Assembly (NCBI GenBank): GCA_036172665.1
Contig: CM069872.1
Span: forward strand, 59,816,101 to 59,880,100
Direction of reading: 5' to 3'
DNA length: 64,000 nt
Origin: Prosopocoilus inquinatus
Taxonomy: Eukaryota; Arthropoda; Insecta; Coleoptera; Lucanidae
Positions 25,111-35,881 of this stretch are shown piece by piece. Each line of letters begins with the position of its first letter. Within the stretch, counting starts at the first letter, position 1. A model generated the notes under the pieces. The model saw only the letters and a list, made by a program, of their open reading frames with translations, had not been told where the DNA came from and ran no database searches. The position numbers were made by a program, and so were the translations under genes.

Positions 25111-26740
25111 GTCTTGGAGTCCACCCCACTTAGAAAGTAATATTATTCCCGGATAATAACAGTTAAAGATCAAAGATCATCCATCATCATTAAGCTCATC
25201 AACCAATCGACTTGATGATCACATTGTGTGTAGGTGAAGTGCGTTCGTTTGGAATTGACCCTGACTTAAGATCGCAAGAAGCACGATCTCATTAAGACAT
25301 TTAAATCCATTGATAATTGAGTAAAACTAATTAGAATTAGAAACCTCTCGGTGATTATTATTTTTCAAATAAATGACATAATCAAAGAGCAGGTCTTCCG
25401 GAAGTAGCTCTTTTCCAACTCTGCCATTTAGGAGCATTATTGATCTCTCAAAGTTATAATTACTACTGTAATCAACAAAAACGTAAAAAAGAAAGCATCT
25501 GAAATTCCAACTCATTATTATGCATTGCAAAATATTAAGTTTAATGAGCTGATGAAGCCCTCCTCCTGTTCATAAATAATTTATTTTATATGTTTGGCAA
25601 AAGTTTCGTCGTTCAAAGTAATCACCTGACTCTCGTCATCAATTTTTCATGTTATCATTGCATTGGGTAATTAACCGTGATTTACGACAAAATAACCTCG
25701 TTATGTCTGTCCTGAAAGTAATTACAAGACGCATAAATAAATTACGGTTATTTATTTGCGGACTAAGAAGTATGTACAAAGTTCTAACTGCTCGGAATTA
25801 ACAAGTTCTTCAATTAAGTGCCTCTTGAAAAATATTAATTGCGCAAGTTCCCGTTTCAGGCGACGTTTCGCCAGGAAAAGGATTATTTTCGTGAAGTTTC
25901 AGGATTAAATGTTGTCTTTGTTATATTTTATTTGAAAATGCTGAAAAGTTAAAGTTGTACAGTAATTACGAGATTAGTTTCTTAGAAAATATTACTAAAG
26001 AACTTCTAGATGGCACTTTGCCATTCGATACTCGTACACTCACGAGCAAAAAATTTGGTCGTCAGTGTCATTCTTTGACTTATTCACAAGTTTTACATAG
26101 GCCAATATTTTTTGCTCGAAACTGTATCTACTACATACATTGTAAAACATCGTCCCCTGTAACTGATAGTTTTATAAAAGACATCAACTATGATGAAAGA
26201 AAACCATATCTTTCTATCGTGGCGTACAATCATGGCGAATGCGACCCATAACTTCGCTTGTCACTTTAATTAAAAGCTCCATTTTAATTTGCACGATATG
26301 AAAGAAAGGATCCGCCCGAGCAATCCTAGAAATTGGATTCTTCACGAAACGCTTATTTGAGACAAGTACGTATGTCCTCACACTTGATATTCGTTAAAAA
26401 TTCATTCTCCGACCGGTCGCATAAAATGTTGGTAAATTACCTGGACCAGTTTCCGGGACGTTGCACACCAAAAGGAACAAGGCAACGCTCCCCTCGAAAA
26501 CTGCAGCGTCGCTTTTATCTCACGTAAACGCGACGTCTTAATAACATTCTCCGAGAAATGTAGGTCGGTTCGAGTCCGCATTAATGCAACAACCCCCGGA
26601 TGAAATTTTTCCCGCCGAATAAATTATTTATTAAAAGCGAATTAAAAAAGCAAAAGCGTTGACTACGGGGGAACCTTGATGTTAGCGTTGGCGTGCTTTT
26701 ATTTACTGTTTTAAATCTGGGGGGATAGGTAACATCAAAA

Positions 26741-27241
26741 AGTTAAAATGACGCAGAATGTTTCATTTCGCATTATTTGCTTGAAATTAATTAAAGAAGA
26801 AGATCGAATAGAGGTCTAGATGTCTTACTTACTTGTGGATCAAGAGAACTGAACACTTAAAAAAAGGGATGAAAAAATTCAATCCTGTTCAATTCATGTT
26901 TTTGGGTCATCACTTTGTAGGGCAAACCCATCACAAAAGTCTTATAAAGGCGTAAAAAGTAGCCTAAAAAGGCTAGTCATTTCTGATCCAGAATCATTAC
27001 ATTAGACTAGGCGATTTGGATGTCTGGCATTAAAAAAAGGTTGAGAAAGACGCAGAATGTTTTACTTCGGATAACTATCTGATTGGAATGAACTAAGGAA
27101 GAAGATACAGCAGACGCCTAGATTGGGTCAATGAATTATGCACTTTATAAATCATTCCTCAAAATCCATCACAAAAGGCTTATAACGACGTAAAAAGGAA
27201 TGGGCTGAAAAAGCTTTTCATTTCTGATCCGAATCATTGAA
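26741..27241. repeat. Diverged direct duplication, period about 299 bp
   Basis: gacgcagaatgttt occurs at 26750 and 27049. Both copies continue with a gaagaagat block, a (g/a)tctagat or cctagat word, catcacaaaag(t/g)cttata, cgtaaaaag, and end with catttctgatcc(a)gaatcatt. No coding capacity is visible. Confidence 0.6.
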
Positions 27242-27644
27242 CCTAAAAATTCTCAAGTGTACAGCTGCTCAACGTTTCCAAAACATAGTGGGTTGTTGTT
27301 GCACCTTGGCTGGGTACCGTCAAAAAAATAATTACATCCAAAAAGATCCTCAAATAGATTCTGTTTACCAGTATAAGCCAGAAGATACGAGCAGCAACTT
27401 CTTCATCACGTGAACTTCGGTACCATCCAAGCTCCTCGATAGATTTCTTGTAAAAAAATTCCAGACTGGCGTCAACTAAAGTAAATACAATCAAAAAGGA
27501 AAAGCTGGAAAGTGTACTTTTTCATACCTTAGGAAGAGTTAAACCAAATAATAAAAAAACAATAAATTTCAAAAATATTTTAAGGAGATTGATTTATACT
27601 TGCAGCGTTTTCAATTCACTGCTTCGGAGCTTTCTGAGAGTGTC

Positions 27645-27760
27645 TCCTTCCCCAAATCCATTGTGTGAGGTTAAAACGAGATGGAAATACTCTAAGAATG
27701 CTCTAGTGTAGAGACCCTCCTCTAGTGTAGTCACTAGTAAACTGACAGAGTCGCATAGCA
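27645..27760. repeat. Short dispersed repeat, second copy at 36046-36140
   Basis: Shared words: gaggttaaaac(g/a)agatgg then (a/g)atactct(a/g)ag, followed at a distance by a gtaaaact(g/a)ac-type word. In the 36-kb copy TATCTCCATC (36052) and GATGGAGATA form a hairpin with a loop of about 30 nt, which suggests a small folding-back element. Confidence 0.45.
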
Positions 27761-28390
27761 CGTCAAAATTATACGACAGATATTGGTAAATGAACTGGTT
27801 ACAAAATCATTCCTACAACTGGATTATGTACGCAAATATCTTCCGGATTATCAAAAAATACAGGAAATACTTTATTCTGTTGCAGCAAGGATACACTGCG
27901 CAGTTTTTCGGTAAGCAAACAATTTTCTATTAGAACTTATCGTTTTGTGTTTTGACGCACGGTCGCCAATTTGGCCCTTCTTTTGTGTTAACTGCATTAA
28001 TAACTCAGCCGAAATATGAATAAAATTAAACTCCATTATGAGGAACAGTAGTGGGTTGAATTGGGTTTGGTAAGTGAAAGAGATTTGAAAATCTTTGATA
28101 GATATGACACATTTCAGGTCGCGACATCGAGCGGCTAATTTTTAACTTAAAATTTAGTGAGAAATGACAAATAGCAACCAGTTTGCTGCATGATAATCCT
28201 AATATCCTACACAAGGAGCAATAATAGCAAAAAATTGGTTTTGATTGCAATCAAATAAATTGAACTATGTGTATTAGCGTCGAACAGATGAAACAGCGAC
28301 ATCCTACGATCGCTTTTTGAACTGACATTGCAGTAGGATAGATAAATTGAAGTGTATTTGCAATGGGGATGTCGAGCTACGTCTCTGCTG

Positions 28391-28438
28391 ACGAAGCCCC
28401 AAACAGGGCTGAAACAGCTGTACAGAGGCTGCTCGAGG
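28391..28438. repeat. Dispersed repeat core, second copy at about 43116-43160
   Basis: gaagccccaaacagggctga then aacagctgtacagagg here, and gaggccccaagtaaggccga then aacagctgcacagggg at 43 kb. The pattern GCCCC...GGGC(T/C)GAAACAGCTG is a short inverted pair followed by a conserved word and probably marks the end of a retroelement family. The family is not identified. Confidence 0.45.
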
Positions 28439-28890
28439 TTTACACTGTAATCAAAAACGATTTGCATCAAAATTTTTATATTAGCGACTTTAAATATATT
28501 TGAAAATGATTTCAAAATCCTGTTTAGACTAAATTCTGAAAAGAACAAATGGACATGACTGAAAATCAACATGTCAGTGTCACTGTCACCAATTAATTAA
28601 CAGCAATTAACAGACCAGAAAATGTTGATTTTAACAGAGAGTAAGAAAGACCAAACAATTTAAATTATGTTTTCCTGACATTTTACTTTTGCTGCAGTTC
28701 AGAGTACATCTAACACAAAAGGAAGCAACGATGATCCTAGATGAAAAGAGTTACAATGAATGATGAACCGTCTCTAACTAAAATTGTGATTAAAACTAAA
28801 ATAAAAAAAAAACAGGAAAAATAATTTATATATTTCTAAAAATAATTTGTATAAGTTTTACTATATTTAAAATAAAGGTACGGAATTGAT

Positions 28891-28896
28891 TTTATT
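28891..28896 (-). terminator. Poly(A) signal of the MADF-BESS gene
   Basis: AATAAA on the minus strand, 28 nt past the stop codon at 28924. Confidence 0.55.
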
Positions 28897-28923
28897 TAAA
28901 CAAAAAACAACTGGGAGCCGGAA

Positions 28924-31021
28924 TTATTCATAGAAAGCTCCGTTTTCGAAAGACGAATAACTCTGGTAATTTGGATCTCCGTTAACTTTCAACTGAGCTC
29001 GAAGTACAGCATTGCCCAAAAGCAATTTGATTTTTGCTTGTTCGACAACGGGTAACTGTTTGGTCGTTTTTGCCATACTCAAAAAGAACATGTCGGTCTC
29101 GTCTTTCTCTTTTGACTCGCAGTCTTTACATCTTGCGGTTCCTTCCCTTTCCTTCCCTCTTGACTCACAATTTTCGCATCGGACGTTTGTCTCCCTTTCA
29201 CGCGCCTTCGTAACTTCAATGAACGACGAACTTCCGCTTCCGTCCGTTTTAGCAACTTTCGTGACTTCCGGCTTTATGTTCGGCGGTTCGTCCTGTTCTA
29301 ATAACTGCTCGGGGCAGTTGTTCACGTTAACTTCTTCAATGCTCTCAATACCATCCTCGTCTTTCTCTTCGCGAATTCTTTTTCTCATTTTCATTCTTTT
29401 TCCGATGAACGGCAGAAGAAAGGACATTTGCTTCTCGTATTTCCACGCGGGACCTTTTATAAGTCTGCTGGTGCGGTTCCTGTTACGACGTCTGATTGCG
29501 TTTAAGTAACATCTTCGTAGCTTGTCCCAGGTAAATCTTACAAGCTCGGCTATTCAAAAAAAAAATACCGTTTTAGCTTTCGTGACAACACTTAAGGGGA
29601 CCCTACATAGTCCAGTATTCTGGAGTGTATATGTAGGATCGATCCCCTTTAAATCTTTAAAGTTGGGCGGTCGTAAAAGTATATTGTAAGTAATTTCATG
29701 TCGCTGTCATATTGCTGTCACACTAGCCGCACTAGCGGTGTGATCTTAACATTTTTTTTGCGTAACTAGAGTTCAAGCCGCCGGGTTTTAAAATTTTTTA
29801 AAACAAAAAAAATTATTTAACTATTTTATTGAAACTTTAAGGGACAAAAAGAAAAATTTTATTTATTCTAAATTGGTTTTCGCAACAGTGTTTCTTGAAT
29901 GGTTTTTCAATAGTTTTGAAATTGTTTTCCCATAAACAACGAGGACGAAGTTACGGCTCACGCAATAGTTGCCGCCAGAAATGTTCATTTATCGAATCAA
30001 TCTGTTTTCAGAACATTGTTCTCGAACGTTCTTGGATTTTTTGACTTTGAATGAGCAGGCAGACGCCTTTACTTTCTTACTGCCGGATTGCTTTGCAATA
30101 CCTGAAATTCATATAATTAGCTATGCCAGTGAATTTAGAATTCATTTGTTTCGATTATTTATTTATTATCATTTATTGTTCTTAGTTCCATTGAACGTCT
30201 TTGAATTTGTTGAATCATTTCATTTATCTTGTCTCATAATGATAATAATACTTTATTTCCAACAGGTAACACCCAATTGCAGGAAATATATAAATAAAAA
30301 TAAATTTAATGGTACAATTCGCGGCTATGGAGAAAAATTATATTGAAGATAACCTAGTAACTAAGTAAGACATTATACATACAATAGCAAAATTGTTTTA
30401 TGGAAAAACGATCAACTGCGACGAATCTGTGCTCCTTTACCCAGTAATTAAAAGAAACTTTATTTTATTTAAAAAAAGAAATAACTTCTTGATATGTTTT
30501 GGTCAGCATATTGTTGGTTTGCATCATTATTAATCCACATTTCTTAAACACTCTACAAACTGTTCATTTAAGTGACATACAGAAAATGATTCTTATAAAT
30601 ATTAAATATCCATTAATTACGCGTAAATAGTTTCTGTAATTTTCTACTTTTTCATTTCACTTGAATTAATTAACTTAATTAACTTGAAACAATCTAATAT
30701 TTTTTATTTATACAGAAAATGTTTTACATGTAGTTTGCCTAAACCCTAAATTCTAGTCCGTGCCTGGTCCGTGCGCTAGTGATCACTCCGTATTTAATTT
30801 AATGAATTACTGCCAAATGTAAACATATGCAAATAAACATAGAGGGCGCTCACGTTGTCACATTTACCTTTCATGTTTATGTCTCTTCCTATTTCTTCCC
30901 ATGCTGCTTGCCGGATGTGTGGCTCTCTATAGCTGGCCAAATTTATGTTGTAGAGCAGTTCATATCCCCTCACTTTTTCTATCAGCAATTCGTTAGTGGT
31001 GATTTCACTAGCTCCACTCAT
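28924..31021 (-). CDS. MADF-BESS domain DNA-binding protein
   Basis: Likely nuclear transcriptional regulator of the Adf-1/MADF-BESS class: the MADF domain binds DNA and the BESS motif mediates protein contacts. Exons 31021-30868 and 29549-28924 join in phase 1 across a 1318-nt GT-AG intron; 259 aa. MADF (about residues 11-100) shows LLIEKVRGYELLYN, AAWEEIGRDI, then FTWDKLRRCYLNAIRRR and WKYEKQMSFLLP, the usual order of conserved Trp and Leu positions. A basic stretch KRMKMRKR follows. BESS (about 203-238) reads DMFFLSMAKTTKQLP. Between them is C-x2-C-x12-C-x2-C (Cys176, 179, 192, 195), which arises from a duplicated RC-x-x-CES block and could be a small zinc-binding site; that is not typical of the class. 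The ATG at 31021 is the first methionine giving a full MADF start. AATAAA follows 28 nt after the stop. Confidence 0.88.
29592..29652. repeat. Small palindromic element in the MADF-BESS intron
   Basis: The left arm TTAAGGGGACCCTACATA and right arm TATGTAGG-ATCG-ATCCCCTTTAA pair almost throughout, with a 4-nt bulge. The centre CCAGTATTCTGG is itself palindromic. It looks like a tiny fold-back element. Confidence 0.5.
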
Positions 31022-31180
31022 TATCACGTGATATCAACACAATAGTAAAGCGTGGCTTCACGAGTTCACGTTTCGTTTCACGTGAGTTTACGTGTTACCG
31101 TTGGCATGTGACGTCGATAAATTTAATACCGATGCGCGTCGCTAGGTGGAGATACTTTCCGCAACTTTGAATTTGATTAA

Positions 31181-31356
31181 GGGCCAGTTGCACAAAGGTG
31201 GTTTAACTAGACCAAGTTCAAGGTAAACAAATTCGCATGGGATCTTAAGGACATATGACAATTAATGCATTAATAAATAAAATTTGATGGGATTTTGTTC
31301 ACTCTGAACATGGTTCAGTTGAACGTCAGTTAAAACCTCCTTTGTACAACTGGCAA
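31181..31356. mobile_element. MITE-like element with terminal inverted repeats
   Basis: The left end GGCCAGTTGCACAAAGGTGG and the reverse complement of the right end (GCCAGTTGTACAAAGGAGG) match over about 25 nt including GTTT(T)AACT. A TAAG on both sides may be the target duplication. The GGCCAGTTGCAC-type end is a word I associate with short non-autonomous DNA elements in insects. There is no coding capacity. Confidence 0.6.
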
Positions 31357-31475
31357 TAAGTATTTTTTTAATAAAAAATCTACATTATAATAATTTAATA
31401 TTTATTTGCTTAGCTTAGGACTCTGAACAGTCATTTCAATCTGTTACTAACCCCAATTTTGAATTGGAAAATTTC

Positions 31476-31481
31476 TTTATT
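31476..31481 (-). terminator. Poly(A) signal of the SRP19 gene
   Basis: AATAAA on the minus strand, 34 nt past the stop codon at 31516. Confidence 0.55.
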
Positions 31482-31515
31482 TAAACAAATTATACAAAAT
31501 TATTATGAAATTATC

Positions 31516-32025
31516 TTATCGTCTGCCTTTTCCCTTTTTCCCTTTACTTCCACTGCTGGAAGGATTTTGATCTCCGCTAGGTTTAACTTGCCGTGCCTTC
31601 AGCTTGGGGATCATTTCGCCGAGGTGATACAAAATACTGTCTCTTGTAGGAAAGCTTGCATTGCAGAGACTCCCGTCGTCGTTCTTCAACTGCACTCTAA
31701 TTCTACCCCTGTACAGTAACTCCTTGCTTCTCTCACGGCTGTACAGTTTATTCTCGACTCCAACTTTCAGGCCTGCAGCCATCAAGACGTCTCTGATTTC
31801 CTGATGAGTGGGGCTCTCGACACACTTTTCTTTCGCTATCCTCCTGCCCTGAGCCAGCGTCTTCTTACTGTTTATGTATGCTGGATATATGCAAATCCAT
31901 CTGGAAGTTTAAAGTTGGATTGAGTTGAGGTTAGAATAAGTGTACTTTTCCTTATACCGTTCTACGTCGCTGTGCTTTTTGTTGGGATTCCAAGCTAGGA
32001 CCTGAACTCCAGCCGGATGTGCCAT
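31516..32025 (-). CDS. Srp19: Signal recognition particle 19 kDa protein
   Basis: Component of the cytoplasmic signal recognition particle: it binds the tip helices of SRP RNA and helps load SRP54. Exons 32025-31958 and 31900-31516 are joined across a 57-nt GT-AG intron; 150 aa, close to the usual 140-150. Family motifs seen: WICIYPAYINSKKT, LAQGRRIAKEKCVESPT, then LKVGVENKLYSRE and YRGRIRVQL, and a Lys/Gly/Arg-rich C-terminal tail (GSKGKKGKGRR). The start follows an AAAAA leader and begins MAHPAGVQVLAWNPNKKH, a typical SRP19 N-terminus. The gene is divergent from carbonic anhydrase locus 2 (start 33249) and appears intact. Confidence 0.95.
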
Positions 32026-33248
32026 TTTTTGAACAAAATTATTAAAATTTTACAAAGTAAATTGCGTAGTTGTGAACGTCAGGTTAACATTATGCTAACA
32101 TTTCTACTTCTACAGATTTCTAACTTATTGATTTGTAAATTGCATTTTGGTACATGAGATGGCGCCACAATATTCATGCTTGAGAATATTATTACTTAGA
32201 AGTATTAAATTAACAATTATTGTTTAAACAGTTAATATTTAACACCGAATAAAATTTTATAATGCAAAAAATTAACGATTGATAGAGATAATGGAAAAGT
32301 TAATTACATTAGTACCGTGTGATTGTAATTTATTGAGGTTTGTTTTGTAATTTAGTGACTTATTTTGGCAACCTAGTTAGGGTTGCCAGATTATGCGAAA
32401 TTCCGCCATTTGGGCTACAATTCAGAAATATTTGGCAATTAAATATCTTAGCCTGATTTGGGCTACTTTTGTTGTCGTCTTCACATAACGACACTCGAGT
32501 ACCTCATATGACTTGATTCCTTTGGGTATCGTTTTCTTTTGTTTTTTACTCATTTCATATGTTTCTCTTTCTCTTTTTTTTGTTTTAAAGAATTGATGTT
32601 TTGCATTTTATTCACGATTCGTTTGTTTTATTTTATCTTTTTGTTTCCTGCCAGTTTCTTAACTTGCGAAAGTTTCGCCGTTTTTCATTAATTTTTTTTG
32701 TCTGTCAGTTCCTTTCTTTTGCTTTTTCTGTTTTTCGCATTTTTCTTTTCCCAATCAAAATGGGTATGTCCCCCTTCGCCACAAGATTAACTGTCATTCA
32801 GTCTCAACAACTAACTGTGAGATCGCATTCGTTTTCTAATCAGTTTATTATTACCGTACTTTTCATTGATGCTTATCGATTAGTAGGGATACTATTTCCT
32901 CGCTCTTTTTGTGGTTTCGCGCACAAGCCAGATGCAAATTATCAAATACAAAAATGTAATAAGAATCTTAATAAAACATTCTAAAGTGTAGAATAGATGT
33001 TGTGTGGAATTGCGAAATAAAACAACTACGGCGTTTGGTGGAAACTTGTATATAAGTTACTGTGGAAAGCAAAAAGAATGTCATCGCTCTTAACCAATTA
33101 AAAATTTTGATTGATCTTTCAAGACTTTTCTCTTTTTATCGGTACGTAGGTAATTACCAAAATTGTCAAAATCTGTATCCGTCAATTAAAAGTGACATAC
33201 AATGACATTACCTCAAATTAATTTTACGTTAAGTAAAAGCAAGTTTTG
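32026..33248. other. Intergenic spacer between SRP19 and carbonic anhydrase locus 2
   Basis: The stretch should hold both divergent promoters. A T-rich low-complexity block lies at about 32540-32720. A 127-codon plus-strand frame at 32601-32984 is a product of that composition and I do not call it. Confidence 0.5.
33049..33056 (+). promoter_or_regulatory. Possible TATA box of carbonic anhydrase locus 2
   Basis: TATATAAG, 200 nt before the ATG at 33249. Plausible position and sequence only. Confidence 0.3.
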
Positions 33249-34514
33249 ATGAAATTCTATCAGTTAGCTCTCGTGTTATGGTCGACCTGGAATTTATTGG
33301 ATGCAAATCCTATTGCATGTCCTGATCCTGGTATATCCACGGACGAGAAAAGGTCTAGCTTTATCATCGTTTCCTATTCCAGATAGAAACCCTTTGGAAG
33401 AAACAATCCACGAGTGTGATCCGAAGCGACCCAATATATTCATCGACAGAAACAATTTGCTGGGGAAACCTGCGGGCCACGAAGCCGAAGAGGCCAAATT
33501 CGATTACTCCAACGGCCCAAGCGGTTCGCATAAAGAAGTCCCTTTTAGCCCCTTTTTATATTTGTGTTTCAGGACCTGCACACTGGGCCAAATTTTTCAA
33601 ACAATGCGGTGGCAAGCACCAATCACCGATTAACATAGATTTGTCGACCATTAAGATGACGAAAATGCCAAAATTAACTTGGGATGAGGTATATTCTTCA
33701 ATGCCCCTGGAAATCACAGTTGATAACAACGGCCGCACAGGTAGGTAAAAATTAAAAAAAAAAAAGAAGGTAGGGAAAGTAAGTTTTTGCTTTCGTAATT
33801 TCAGTCGTGCTCAAGGCAACTTTTACAAACTCGAGTCATCCGAAGATACAGGGGGGGCCGTTAAGCAACCCTTATTATTTAGACCACATACATTTCCATT
33901 GGGGTTCAACGGATCACAAAGGCAGTGAACATCAAATAAATGGGAAAACTTTTCCCATGGAGATGCACGCCGTTCATATCAAGCCCTACATGAAATTAGA
34001 ACAGGCGGCTAAACTACCAGATGGGGTGGTCGTAATTGCATACATTTTCGAGGTAGTAAACCTCCTGATAAATATATCTGCCAAGTAATATCCTTGAAAA
34101 CCATGGTGTTCATAATGCTTTCTTTGGATATTATCTGGCAAGAAGTACCAAAATTAAGTATTTTGACCAAAACAATTTTAGATAGATCAAAATTCTCACA
34201 AGTCTTTGAACTACGTTCAAGAAGCGTTCGAGTTGATTGAGATGGACCTAAACACAGCCCAGCCGCTTCAAAACATGTTCCCATTGTGCACCTTGACCGA
34301 GTACTTTTGTGAGGGGTACGTTACGTATAAGGGGTCGCTAACAACGCCCCCGTGTTATGAGTCGGTCACTTGGATTATTTCTCCCTATACGATCGGTATT
34401 TCCAAGAGCCAACTGGAAAAATTTAGGACTTTGTACAGCTCGTCCAAAAATCTGGAAAATAACTTCAGACCCATCCAACCTCTAAACGGAAGAGTCATTC
34501 ATTTTGTAAATTAA
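33249..34514 (+). CDS. Secreted alpha-carbonic anhydrase with Arg at the proton-shuttle position (locus 2)
   Basis: Predicted exported CO2 hydratase. Exons: 33249-33330, 33383-33523, 33573-33740, 33805-34052, 34182-34514; 323 aa, GT-AG introns of 52, 49, 64 and 129 nt, frame kept throughout. Residues 1-20 resemble a signal peptide (MKFYQLALVLWSTWNLLDA). Seen: QSPINID, zinc ligands His160 and His162 (HFHWG) and His185 (MEMHAVH), GSEH, and SLTTPPC with the Thr199 equivalent Thr267. The usual NNGH motif is NNGR (Arg129), so the His64 proton shuttle is missing and turnover may be slower; zinc chemistry should still be possible. The last exon has the same length (333 bp) and phase as that of locus 1, and the proteins are clearly close relatives. 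It converges on locus 3, with 286 bp between the stop codons. Confidence 0.92.
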
Positions 34515-34686
34515 TACTATTGTAATTATATTATTTTATTTATTTTTAAAAATGTATTGTTTCACTATTGGAACTAGAGATGCCAATTGGGAACGAAACC
34601 AAACTGAAAAGAACAAGTCAGCGTTCGGAGTGGGAAACAGCTCACCCTTTTTAGTGCGCAAATAAGAAACAAGCACTCATTATTAT

Positions 34687-34692
34687 TTTATT
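34687..34692 (-). terminator. Poly(A) signal of the carbonic-anhydrase-related gene (locus 3)
   Basis: AATAAA on the minus strand, 108 nt beyond the stop at 34801, inside the spacer shared with the convergent locus 2. Confidence 0.4.
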
Positions 34693-34800
34693 AAATACAC
34701 TGAAAAGCACAATTTTAGTGATTTGGCTGCCACATTCCTCAATTCTAGTTGCCCTTCTATTCTTCGCTAGAAGACAACTCCAAAATTTTTCTAGAAAACT

Positions 34801-35881
34801 TCAATCGTAGAAATATACATCCCTATTATTAACGTCCTGTATAGGACGAGTGTTAGTTTCTAGGGGCCCATCAGCTGACAGTAGCTTCCTAAATTTTTTG
34901 ACTTGCCTTGACGAGATACTGAGCGTTTCAGACTGCACCAGCCACTCTATGCCTTCAGTACAAGGGGGGTACGTCAGTGAACCCATGTACGCGAAATACT
35001 TGGACGTGAAAGGCAAAACGATCCAACAAAGAGGGAATGGATCGATTAGGCAATGTGAACCAGGCAATTGAATGTTTTTGATCGACTTCAGTAAGGGCTC
35101 CAAGTAAGGATTATCCATTGGAGTGATCTTGAATTAAAAGGTAATTATTAGTGAATATTGATGGTGTGTGGGTGTATACTTGAAAGAGATGGCTAACGCA
35201 TAATACTGCTTTATCTTCAACTGCTTCTGGAACGTCGCCGTAAACTTTGTCAGCCTTCACATGCACCGCTTGCACTTCCATGGCGTATCTAACAGAATTG
35301 ATCGTGTGTTCAGAACCTTCTTCTTCGTTTGCCCCCCAACGAAATCGCACACTGTCAAAACGAAAACAGTCACAAAGGGGCCCCCCGCTGACGGTAGGCA
35401 CATCATCATCGCTCCAACAACCATAAACTATAACTAAAAAAGAATCACGCTGTATTTTTGGGCAAATTCATTTCTTACAGCGATGCTTACGACCATGACC
35501 ATCATTCATTGCAACGATCGAACGTGGCATGCTGTAATATTCAGCTGAAAATTTTAAGGGCTTCAGGGTTTCCGTAGGCACACATATCGCCAAAATCGTA
35601 GACAAATTGATTGGCGATTGGCATTTTCCCCTGCTGTTTGGAAACAAGCATTTCCACAACGCAGGTCCTAAAAGACTTTAATGAGAAGCCATTTTGATCT
35701 TAACTGATATCTTGAGATACTTGCCATTATATGATTCGTATCCGTACGAGTACTGGGCGACGTTGGTGGCGGAAAATAGTTGGACGCAGTCGAAGATTTC
35801 GGCTAATAAGACAGTTAAAAAGATGACGGTTGCCAGAATGATTAACTGCTCCACGCTACTGAATTTGTCGAGCCAGAACAT
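34801..35881 (-). CDS. Carbonic-anhydrase-related protein lacking all zinc ligands (locus 3)
   Basis: An alpha-carbonic anhydrase fold that should be catalytically dead. Exons: 35881-35725, 35667-35491, 35433-35180, 35127-34801; 304 aa. The first intron appears to use a GC donor (GCAAGT...TTTTAG); the others are GT-AG, 52-57 nt. The N-terminus has a hydrophobic segment (residues about 13-28, LIILATVIFLTVLLAE), either a signal peptide or a membrane anchor. Family landmarks remain: QSPINL, NDGH with the shuttle His at 110, GGPL, GSEH, SLT-x-PPC (Thr248). The zinc site is gone: HFHWG is RFRWG (Arg141, Arg143) and the third His is Gln166 (MEVQAVH). Known animal CA-related proteins likewise lost one or more of these histidines and act in binding, so a binding role is plausible. 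The frame is intact, which argues against a pseudogene. Confidence 0.9.

Larger units (their letters stand above)
23755..28923. other. Intergenic, repeat-bearing, no gene recognised
   Basis: AT-rich sequence with tandemly duplicated blocks at 24631-25110 and 26741-27241 and a short dispersed repeat at about 27645-27760. A 98-codon frame at 25955-26251 has no ATG start and no resemblance to a known family. A tRNA-like B-box at 26567 has no surrounding cloverleaf. Confidence 0.55.

Noticed and set aside
26560..26580. ggttcgagtcc, a tRNA B-box-like word
   Set aside because: The flanks do not form a T-stem or acceptor stem and no A-box lies at the right distance.
29012..29509. 165-codon plus-strand frame opposite the MADF-BESS gene
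   Set aside because: Antisense shadow of the real coding exon on the minus strand.
32601..32984. 127-codon plus-strand frame with Phe/Leu-rich start
   Set aside because: Product of a T-rich low-complexity tract; residue make-up mirrors base composition.
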